Assembly: GCA_018267795.1 (NCBI GenBank)
Contig: JAFDXS010000163.1
Span: forward strand, 1 to 6,222
Direction of reading: 5' to 3'
Origin: Bacteroidota bacterium
GTDB taxonomy: Bacteria; Bacteroidota; Bacteroidia; Chitinophagales; Chitinophagaceae
DNA: 6,222 nucleotides
Shown: positions 1 to 5,918 of the stretch, piece by piece
Numbering within the stretch: the first letter of the stretch is position 1
Layout: each line of letters opens with the position of its first letter
Program-made: the position numbers and the translations under genes
Notes under the pieces: model-generated
The model's input: the letters and a program-made list of their open reading frames with translations, nothing else
Databases searched by the model: none
Told to the model about the DNA's origin: nothing

Positions 1-2
1 CG

Positions 3-377
3 ATAGAGGCTAAACGCATAGCAGACTACATTGTGTTTTTCTATGCTTCCGGCCTGCAAGCTCATTTCAAGCTGGAGGAGGAATATGTATTTTCCCTATT
101 GCCAAAAAATAATGAGCTACGCGTTAAAGCTGAAGCTCAGCATAGTAAACTAAAGGAATTGGTTGATATTTTGAAATTAACTTATAATGCAGATATTCTT
201 CTACAGTTTGCTGAATTGCTTGAGCAGCACATACGATTTGAAGAACGTGAGCTATTCAATTTTATTGAAGTGAATGCTTCTTCCGAACTGTTGCTAAACG
301 CAGCATCGGCTATAAGCAACTACGCAAGAAATGATAAAGCGAACTGGAACGATGAATTTTGGGCAAAAACTTATTAA
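3..377 (+). CDS. Hemerythrin-like (HHE) domain protein, 5' end outside the window
   Basis: The reading frame is open from the first full codon at position 3 to the TAA at 375-377, so the gene starts upstream of the window. A GTG at 33 is in frame but is probably internal, because the residues before it (IEAKRIADYIV) continue an amphipathic helix typical of the family. Two HxxxE motifs are visible, in HFKLEEE and HIRFEERELF, with another histidine between them in QHSKLKEL. This is the histidine/carboxylate pattern that binds a non-heme di-iron site in hemerythrin-like four-helix bundles. The protein is soluble and probably cytoplasmic, with no signal peptide or membrane segment in the visible part. 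Members of this family bind O2 or NO or take part in iron/NO stress responses; which applies here cannot be read from the sequence. The gene ends 2 nt before the Rrf2 regulator, which points to co-transcription with the NO-response genes downstream. Confidence 0.8.
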   Translation: MEAKRIADYIVFFYASGLQAHFKLEEEYVFSLLPKNNELRVKAEAQHSKLKELVDILKLTYNADILLQFAELLEQHIRFEERELFNFIEVNASSELLLNAASAISNYARNDKANWNDEFWAKTY

Positions 378-379
378 GT

Positions 380-814
380 ATGTTTTCTAAATCTTGTGAA
401 TATGCAATTAGAGCGGCTATATATATAGCCGCAGAAAGTAGCCAGGATAAAAAAGTTGGTATTGACGAAATATGCGATCATATAGAAGCGCCTAAGCATT
501 TTACAGCTAAAATCCTTCAGATACTTACCAGGAATAAAATTGTAAGCTCTCAAAAGGGAGTGAATGGCGGCTTTTACATTGATAAGAATCAATCTAAAAA
601 GACATTAATACAAATAGTATCGGCTATAGATGGTAATGTATTATTTACAGGCTGCGGACTTGGACTAAAAGAATGCTCTGAAGTAGAACCTTGCCCATTG
701 CATGATAAATTCAAAGGGATAAGGGCAGGAATAAAGAAGATGCTGGAAGAAGCGACTATTGAAATAATGGCGGGAAAATTAAAGAAGGGAAGAGGTTTCC
801 TGAGAATAGAATAA
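380..814 (+). CDS. Rrf2-family Fe-S transcriptional regulator (NsrR/IscR-like)
   Basis: This encodes a 144-residue regulator, the usual Rrf2 length. The N-terminus MFSKSCEYAIRAAIYIA is the standard Rrf2 first helix. A winged helix-turn-helix follows at about residues 27-70, including the wing motif KGVNGGFYI. The Fe-S segment has Cys92, Cys99 and Cys105 (CX6CX5C) followed by PLH with His108, so it can plausibly hold a [2Fe-2S] or [4Fe-4S] cluster, as IscR and NsrR do. The ATG at 380 was chosen over the in-frame TTG at 359 because the family consensus begins there and because it lies 2 nt after the preceding stop. The TTG start would add seven residues and overlap the upstream gene. Placement between a hemerythrin gene and a Ric gene suggests an NsrR-like NO sensor controlling this unit and possibly nos. 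That role is inferred, and an IscR-like or other redox role remains possible. Confidence 0.9.
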   Translation: MFSKSCEYAIRAAIYIAAESSQDKKVGIDEICDHIEAPKHFTAKILQILTRNKIVSSQKGVNGGFYIDKNQSKKTLIQIVSAIDGNVLFTGCGLGLKECSEVEPCPLHDKFKGIRAGIKKMLEEATIEIMAGKLKKGRGFLRIE

Positions 815-822
815 AATTTTAT
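811..822. promoter_or_regulatory. AT-only palindrome in the spacer after the Rrf2 gene, possible operator
   Basis: ATAAAATTTTAT is a perfect 12-bp palindrome that overlaps the Rrf2 stop codon. It lies upstream of the 35-nt spacer leading to the membrane protein gene. The same spacer has TTAATTAA at 823-830 and a weak 6-bp stem, AAAAGA/TCTTTT, at 829-834 and 843-848. Such dyads could bind a regulator, but in sequence this AT-rich they also arise by chance. No clear Bacteroidota -7 element (TAnnTTTG) is visible here. The AAAAGG at 837-842 may help position ribosomes on the ATG at 850. Confidence 0.2.
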
Positions 823-849
823 TTAATTAAAAGATTAAAAGGTCTTTTT

Positions 850-2118
850 ATGCTTCTATATAAAAAAGCAATGGCTGAAAGAAACAAATGGTTAACCATT
901 GCACTAATAAATCTTTGTATTGTAGCATTGTTGGGATTGCTGTTGAGAAGTAAAATATTATTTTCTATTCCAGGGATTGATTTTAAAAACTTGCTTCATG
1001 CACATTCTCATTTTGCCTTTGGGGGATGGGTAACTTTATGCTTGCTTACCCTAATGACCTATGAAATACTTCCGCCGGAATACAGTGTGTTGCGTAAGTA
1101 TAAGCTGGGGCTAACAATACTCCTGATTGCAGCAATAGGGATGTTGTTTAGCTTTCCATTTCAAGGGTATGCATTTTTCTCCATCTTCTTCTCTACTTTA
1201 TTCATTTTTGGAACGTATTTCTATAGCTGGATATTTTTGAAAGACCTCTTTAGAAGTAAACCACGGAAAGCGATTGCTATTCTGTGTGTTGTAGCCTTAT
1301 TGTCGTTATCGTTTTCGTCTGTTGGGCCCTTTACTTTGGCTTATATGCTTGCTTCCCATTCTGTAAATACCCTGCTATACAGGGATTCCATTTACACCTA
1401 TCTGCATTTGCAGTATAACGGTTTTTTTACGTTGAGCGTATTTGCTTTATCCTTTCACTATTTTGGTAAGATACTCACAACGTCAGCAATAAAAACTGTA
1501 AACCGGTTTGCAATTATTTTATCTATATCTGTGGTGCCCACTTTATTCCTTTCTTATTTATGGCACTTTACTAATCTTGCTATACGTTCAATGGCTATTC
1601 TGGGCTGTGTATTATTGATGTTTACGGCTATTCAATTTGTAAAGATGCTGTTGTCAATGAAACCTGCATTCAAGACAATGAATCCATTTTCGCGAAAAAT
1701 CGGCTTATTGTCTATGATTGCGTTCATACTAAAAACGATAGTACAAATAGGCCTTATCTTCCCGGCAATTGGTAATCGTGTGTTTGGGGACAGACCGATG
1801 ATCATTGCTTATTTGCACCTGGTAATGCTTGGTTTTGTTAGTCTTTTCCTGCTTGCATATCTTATACAGGTAAACTATTTCGAGTCAACTAAAAGCGTGA
1901 CACGGTATGGAATTATCGGTTTTTCAATAGCGGTTATTGCAAATGAGATAATATTACTTGCTCAGGGTTTATCTGCAATGCTAATGATAAGTGGCTCATT
2001 GTACCCTTTATTATTGTGGTTTGCAGCCGTGGGCCTGTTTGTTAGTGCGGCATTTGTTGCAGGGACATCTATCGGTCATTTCAGGGTCAGGCATAAACAG
2101 GTTGTAGTGTATTCATGA
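850..2118 (+). CDS. 12-helix heme-copper oxidase / NorB-like membrane protein of unknown function
   Basis: This 422-residue protein is almost entirely hydrophobic, with about twelve predicted membrane helices (roughly 14-34, 51-73, 87-105, 107-130, 141-168, 187-208, 218-241, 246-268, 286-306, 318-341, 353-374, 385-408). That is the fold size of heme-copper oxidase subunit I. The helix 2 region reads LLHAHSHFAFGGWV (His50, 52, 54) and ends near YEILPPE, resembling the low-spin heme-ligand helix of NO reductase NorB. YLHLQYNGFF (His186) resembles the NorB helix that carries an FeB histidine. SYLWHF has His239, and AYLHLVMLG has His323, which resembles the second His of the helix 10 HxH pair. 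Other active-site residues look replaced, so a catalytic oxidase or NO reductase is doubtful. The ATG at 850 was chosen; an ATG at 871 is a possible alternative. The stop overlaps the ric start by 4 nt, tying the protein to NO stress. NnrS is also a 12-helix heme protein linked to NO, but its motifs were not seen. Confidence 0.7.
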   Translation: MLLYKKAMAERNKWLTIALINLCIVALLGLLLRSKILFSIPGIDFKNLLHAHSHFAFGGWVTLCLLTLMTYEILPPEYSVLRKYKLGLTILLIAAIGMLFSFPFQGYAFFSIFFSTLFIFGTYFYSWIFLKDLFRSKPRKAIAILCVVALLSLSFSSVGPFTLAYMLASHSVNTLLYRDSIYTYLHLQYNGFFTLSVFALSFHYFGKILTTSAIKTVNRFAIILSISVVPTLFLSYLWHFTNLAIRSMAILGCVLLMFTAIQFVKMLLSMKPAFKTMNPFSRKIGLLSMIAFILKTIVQIGLIFPAIGNRVFGDRPMIIAYLHLVMLGFVSLFLLAYLIQVNYFESTKSVTRYGIIGFSIAVIANEIILLAQGLSAMLMISGSLYPLLLWFAAVGLFVSAAFVAGTSIGHFRVRHKQVVVYS

Positions 2119-3092
2119 ATAAAAATATTTTAACCATAAAAATTAAGTATATGAATGAGTCATTAGTTATAGATGTAACAGTAATAGAGGCGCGTTTGAA
2201 GCATCCTACTATTTTTAATGCATTTGATCAATTAGATGGTGGAGATGCTATTCTTCTGCACAACGATCATGATCCCAAGCCTTTGTATTATCAGCTTCTG
2301 GGAGAAAGAGGGAATTGCTTCTCCTGGGCTTATAAACAAAGTGGCCCTGAAATATGGGAAGTGGAGATACGCAAAAATGTACCTGGCAAGCAAGCGGAAA
2401 CGCTTGGTGAAATAGCAAGTAAAGATCTGCGTAAGGCAGAGGTCTTTAAAAAGATGGGTTTAGATTTTTGCTGCGGTGGTAAAAAGAGCCTGGAGGATGC
2501 ATGTAAGGAAAAAGGACTGGATTTAACAGAAGTAAAAGCAGCGCTGGAAAATGTATCGCATACTCAATCTACAAAGCCTTCTTACGATTTTAGCACCTGG
2601 CCTTTATCATTCCTTTCCGACTATATAGTGAATGTACACCATGCTTATGTAAACCAAAATATGCCTTTGTTACTTGATCTTAGCCAAAAAGTAGCCGGGC
2701 ATCATAGAGCATCGAATCCTGAACTTAAACAGGTATATGATAAAGTAGATGAGATGTTTTGTGAGTTAAAAATTCATCTGAAGAAGGAAGAGAATATACT
2801 TTTCCCATACATAAAACAACTTGAAAATGCTAAAGGGAGTGCAGTGCCAAGAGCGTTTGCCTCTGTACGGCAGCCTGTATCTGTAATGGAACATGACCAC
2901 GATATAGTAGGAGACCTCGCCAAAGAAATAAGAACGATAACGAATAACTACAGTTTGCCTGCAAATGCCTGTAACAGCTATGCCCTTTTATATAAGAAAC
3001 TGGAAGAATTCGAAGATGATCTGCATGTGCATATTCATCTTGAAAATAATATACTGTTTCCTAAGGCAATAGAAATGGAAAACGCATTGTGA
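2115..3092 (+). CDS. ric: DUF2249-ScdA_N-hemerythrin fusion, Ric/YtfE-type Fe-S repair protein
   Basis: Three domains are readable in 325 residues. DUF2249 covers about 18-88 (HNDHDPKPLYYQLL, then WEVEIRK). The ScdA_N/DUF542 domain covers about 95-145, with the hallmark DFCCGG (Cys119, Cys120). A hemerythrin-like domain covers about 163-322. Its likely di-iron ligands, by analogy with E. coli YtfE, are His175 or His176, His221 with Glu225 (HLKKE), His260 (MEHDH) and His306 with Glu310 (HIHLE). Ric proteins are cytoplasmic and help restore Fe-S clusters after nitrosative or oxidative damage. Most are about 220-240 residues, so the extra length here is the N-terminal DUF2249. The start at 2115 overlaps the previous stop as ATGA, which suggests translational coupling. 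An in-frame ATG at 2151 would drop 12 residues without touching DUF2249 and cannot be excluded. Confidence 0.92.
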   Translation: MNKNILTIKIKYMNESLVIDVTVIEARLKHPTIFNAFDQLDGGDAILLHNDHDPKPLYYQLLGERGNCFSWAYKQSGPEIWEVEIRKNVPGKQAETLGEIASKDLRKAEVFKKMGLDFCCGGKKSLEDACKEKGLDLTEVKAALENVSHTQSTKPSYDFSTWPLSFLSDYIVNVHHAYVNQNMPLLLDLSQKVAGHHRASNPELKQVYDKVDEMFCELKIHLKKEENILFPYIKQLENAKGSAVPRAFASVRQPVSVMEHDHDIVGDLAKEIRTITNNYSLPANACNSYALLYKKLEEFEDDLHVHIHLENNILFPKAIEMENAL

Positions 3093-3102
3093 TTATACCC
3101 CC

Positions 3103-3140
3103 GCGAGGCTGGAGGATTACCTGCAGCCTCGCATAGTTTT
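3103..3140 (+). terminator. Rho-independent-like terminator after ric
   Basis: GCGAGGCTG at 3103-3111 pairs perfectly with CAGCCTCGC at 3124-3132. After one G-G mismatch the stem continues for three more pairs (AGG/CCT) around an ATTA loop. A short T run (TTTT, 3137-3140) follows on the + strand, 11 nt after the ric stop. No T run follows on the - strand side, where the stem is followed by GGGGG. It should therefore mainly end the + strand unit, though the stem is strong enough that it could also slow transcription leaving nosY, whose stop lies about 70 nt away. Confidence 0.75.
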
Positions 3141-3201
3141 ACAAGTATGGTTGTTAACTCTCGTATAGAAATGGAGCAGTGAAAGCAAATATGCATCGCA
3201 A

Positions 3202-3969
3202 TTATAGATCCTTTCTTTTGAAAACCTTTGCAGACATGAGCAAGGGTATGATGACCCAGAATGACATACAGAAGATAGTATATATACTGCCGGTAGCTGA
3301 GCCCATAAACTTTTTGAATAGCGCACCTGAATAGCCCATCATTACTGCTACGTCCAGCTTTAGGAGAACCAGTATGCGCGCGAGATCTACCGGGTTCAGT
3401 GATATAAGACCCAGGAGTGGTTGGTCAATTGGATAGTCGCTGAAAGAAAATATAAATGAAAGCAGGAGGCCATCAAATAGCAATGTGAAAAATAATGCTG
3501 TAATTATTGCCGCACCTATGCCTTTAGTTTTATCTTTAAATAGTACAAATATTACCAATGCAAGGGCCGAAAATATTAATGTAAGAAACAAGCCACTGAG
3601 TATTAATGTTAAAGATGCCAGGTCGTAACTGAACAGGCAAACCGGAATGCCCACACCTATAAGATAGGCAATGCTCAATGCGAATGCTACACCGCTATAC
3701 TCTGCCAGTAGCATCGTTTTTCTTTTTATAGGCTGCGCCAGCAATAGCTCAATGAACTCAACTGAATTGAAAAAATAGATGGTGGCAAACAACATGCTGA
3801 TGATAGGGACAAACAGCAACGTAATGTTCAGGAGGCTTAATAAGCCCTTTGAGGTATTGCTGCCTGTAGCTAATACACTAACAGAAAGGGCCGCTAAAAT
3901 AAAGGTATAAACAAGTACTGTTTTATTCTTTATCAGGTCCAGCAATACATATTTTATTATTGTCCTCAT
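3202..3969 (-). CDS. nosY: NosY, membrane permease subunit of the NosDFY complex
   Basis: This 255-residue integral membrane protein has six predicted helices (about 17-34, 45-67, 91-114, 119-144, 150-176, 228-246), the expected topology and approximate size for the NosY / ABC-2 type permease family. The segment after helix 5, PIDQPLLGLISLNPVDLARI at about 180-199, followed by a GYSGALF element near 212-218, is characteristic of NosY. VEFIELLLAQPIKRK at about 70-84 resembles the cytoplasmic coupling segment of ABC-2 permeases, which contacts the ATPase. The protein would dimerise in the inner membrane, pair with two NosF ATPases and anchor periplasmic NosD. The complex supports copper-centre assembly in nitrous oxide reductase. 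The start overlaps the nosF stop by 4 nt (ATGA), and it is the last gene of the - strand unit in this window. Confidence 0.93.
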   Translation of the reverse strand: MRTIIKYVLLDLIKNKTVLVYTFILAALSVSVLATGSNTSKGLLSLLNITLLFVPIISMLFATIYFFNSVEFIELLLAQPIKRKTMLLAEYSGVAFALSIAYLIGVGIPVCLFSYDLASLTLILSGLFLTLIFSALALVIFVLFKDKTKGIGAAIITALFFTLLFDGLLLSFIFSFSDYPIDQPLLGLISLNPVDLARILVLLKLDVAVMMGYSGALFKKFMGSATGSIYTIFCMSFWVIIPLLMSAKVFKRKDL

Positions 3970-4694
3970 ACAGTTATTAGTTTTTTCGGTTGTTCATTTT
4001 TCATGATAGATGCTATTACCTTGTTTAGCTTGTCCTCGCCGGTTAAAAATTTCAATTCATCTATAGTATTATAAAATTTCAGCTTTCCATCCTGCAGGTA
4101 TACTACGTGGCTGGCTATTTCATCAAGGTCGCTGAGTACATGAGATGTAATAAGAATAAGCTTGCCGTTTGCGCATTCTTTCGCTATTTTTTCTTTTAAT
4201 ATTTCGCTTGCTACGGGATCGAGGCCAGCTGTGGGCTCATCCATAATGAAGACCTCCGGCGAGAAAAGAAATGCCAGGCAAGCGCTTACTTTTTGCCGGG
4301 TACCACCGGAAAGGCTGCGCATGGTTTTATTCTGATATGCAGGTATATTATATAGCTCTATCAGTTCTTCATCAAAGCGGGTGCAATCTTTGCGTATTTC
4401 TTTCAGCATTTTTATTACCTGGCCTATGGTCATATTTTCAGGGTAGCGTCCTATCTGTGGCATATAGCCTATTTGAGACCTGTATGCCCAGTCTTTTTTT
4501 ATTTCCTTACCGCCTATTTTTATAGTTCCACTTTCGGGTATAACCAGGCCTAATATTGATTTTATTAGGGTTGTTTTGCCAGACCCATTTGGGCCCAATA
4601 ATGAAATAGCCTGTCCGCGTTCAAAGCTCAGGTTAATATTATCCAGGGCTTTAAACTTTCTATAAGATTTTGTCAGATGCTCGATTGTGATCAT
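3966..4694 (-). CDS. nosF: NosF, ABC ATPase of the NosDFY complex
   Basis: This 242-residue ATP-binding cassette protein has every core motif. Walker A is GPNGSGKT at 34-41, the Q-loop is Gln80, the signature is LSGGT at 128-132, Walker B is VFIMDEP at 148-154 with catalytic Glu153, the D-loop is AGLD at 156-159, and the switch histidine is His185. It should therefore be an active ATPase. It lies between nosD and nosY with a 4-nt ATGA overlap on each side, which fixes its identity as NosF rather than a generic ABC-2 transporter ATPase. It acts on the cytoplasmic face of NosY and powers conformational changes passed to NosD. The short C-terminal tail (about 215-242) is charged and carries no recognised domain. 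Confidence 0.95.
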   Translation of the reverse strand: MITIEHLTKSYRKFKALDNINLSFERGQAISLLGPNGSGKTTLIKSILGLVIPESGTIKIGGKEIKKDWAYRSQIGYMPQIGRYPENMTIGQVIKMLKEIRKDCTRFDEELIELYNIPAYQNKTMRSLSGGTRQKVSACLAFLFSPEVFIMDEPTAGLDPVASEILKEKIAKECANGKLILITSHVLSDLDEIASHVVYLQDGKLKFYNTIDELKFLTGEDKLNKVIASIMKNEQPKKLITV

Positions 4695-5917
4695 AGTTTT
4701 GCCTTTTTCATTAACGGGTAATCATCTCTTAACTTGTCTGGTATCAATGTGGGTAATACCTTTTCTACCTGCTCCATAACATCTGTCAGCAGGCTGCGAT
4801 ATAGTATCATTGTAGATGGTATCTTTTCTGTGATTACGGAATATACACTAACCGGATAGTATGGTACGTCGCCTATGTTGTTTTTATTAAGATCGTAGCC
4901 ATCATATTTGTCCCAGTAGTTGTGATCAAATACATTCATTACCATATTGCCATTGGTAGCTACATCAAATGAGTTGCCGATAAAATTATTGCCAATAACA
5001 TTGCTGCCACTGCAACTGGCTTGTACGCGCATTGCCCAGCCATTATCCTGGAAGAGGTTTTGTTTCACGTCTACATGCGTAGTGCTTTCCATGTGTATGC
5101 CTACCGTGTTACGGATGAAGTTGTTATGCTCTATGCGGCTATCTGATATTTCTTTTAGTAACAGCCCATAAGATGCATCGCCCCAGTTGTGGAGAAAAGA
5201 GTTGTTATACATCACCACATGTTTAGAATACATAACGGCAACGCCTGCTCCGTTATCTTTAAAGATGTTTTGGGTGTAGGTGTCGCTATGGGAGAACATA
5301 AAATGTAAGCCATAACGGACATTTTCATAAGATCTATTGCTTATGATGTGTGAATTTGTAACAAACTCGAAATAGATACCGTCTCTATGCCCTGAAATAT
5401 CATTGTCCTGTATCAGCAGATCGTCGCAATGCCATGCATGTATGCCATTTCCACCATTTAGTTCATCTTTATGATTAGAATGGATTGTGTTGTTTGCAAC
5501 ATAACAGCGGGTAGCATTTTGAAGATATACGCCGAATGTATTGTCAATTAGTTTATTGTTTTTTATTACTACGGCCTTTGCATTTACTATTCTTATACCT
5601 GCCATATCTATAATGCTGGTATTCCCGATGTTTTGGACCTGTATGCCTTGTATTACAGCAGAGTCTGCGGTAACGATCAATGCCTGGTACTTATTACTGG
5701 CATCTATTACGGGGAAATTTTCGCCAATGACTGTTAAGCGCTTATCGATTGTAATGTCATGCTCTTTGTAAAAACCTTTCTTTATTAGCAGCGTGTCTCC
5801 ATTATGGGCTTTGCGAACTGCATTGTGGATGCCGTTAGGTGTTGCGACGACCTTAATGACCTCAGCCTTAGCTGAAATGGCCCATCCTAAAAATATAATT
5901 GCTATAATGTTTTTCAT
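4691..5917 (-). CDS. nosD: NosD, periplasmic beta-helix protein for NosZ copper-centre maturation
   Basis: This 408-residue protein has an N-terminal signal peptide (MKNIIAIIFLGWAISAKA, likely cut near residue 18) and a long right-handed parallel beta-helix built of CASH/NosD-type repeats from about 60 to 330. Family hallmarks are clear: HRDGIYFEF at 177-185, RYGLHFMFSH at 201-210, NGAGVAVMYS at 222-231, YGLLLKEISDS at 250-260, and the HNYWDKYDGYDLN block at 332-344 followed by GDVPYYPVSVYS. Length and order match full-length NosD. It sits in the periplasm bound to NosY. Published work on NosDFY shows NosD receiving copper from NosL and interacting with apo-NosZ. The ATG lies 1 nt after the nosL stop, and the stop overlaps nosF, so translation is probably coupled through the set. 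Confidence 0.96.
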   Translation of the reverse strand: MKNIIAIIFLGWAISAKAEVIKVVATPNGIHNAVRKAHNGDTLLIKKGFYKEHDITIDKRLTVIGENFPVIDASNKYQALIVTADSAVIQGIQVQNIGNTSIIDMAGIRIVNAKAVVIKNNKLIDNTFGVYLQNATRCYVANNTIHSNHKDELNGGNGIHAWHCDDLLIQDNDISGHRDGIYFEFVTNSHIISNRSYENVRYGLHFMFSHSDTYTQNIFKDNGAGVAVMYSKHVVMYNNSFLHNWGDASYGLLLKEISDSRIEHNNFIRNTVGIHMESTTHVDVKQNLFQDNGWAMRVQASCSGSNVIGNNFIGNSFDVATNGNMVMNVFDHNYWDKYDGYDLNKNNIGDVPYYPVSVYSVITEKIPSTMILYRSLLTDVMEQVEKVLPTLIPDKLRDDYPLMKKAKL

Positions 5918-5918
5918 C

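Noticed and set aside
33..35. GTG as the true start of the hemerythrin-like gene
   Set aside because: The frame stays open to the window edge, and the upstream residues fit the family's helix, so the gene is truncated by the window.
359..379. TTG start for the Rrf2 gene, adding seven residues
   Set aside because: It overlaps the hemerythrin gene, and the family consensus begins exactly at the ATG at 380.
374..592. 72-residue - strand open frame opposite the Rrf2 gene
   Set aside because: It is antisense to a clear Rrf2 gene, with no family resemblance.
850..2118. Calling the membrane protein NnrS
   Set aside because: It has 12 helices and an NO context, but the remembered NnrS motif WHxHEMxxGF is absent and the helix 2 and helix 10 motifs fit the heme-copper/NorB family better.
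3117..3326. 69-residue - strand open frame over the terminator and nosY 3' end
   Set aside because: It overlaps the nosY coding region in another frame and shows no recognisable domain.
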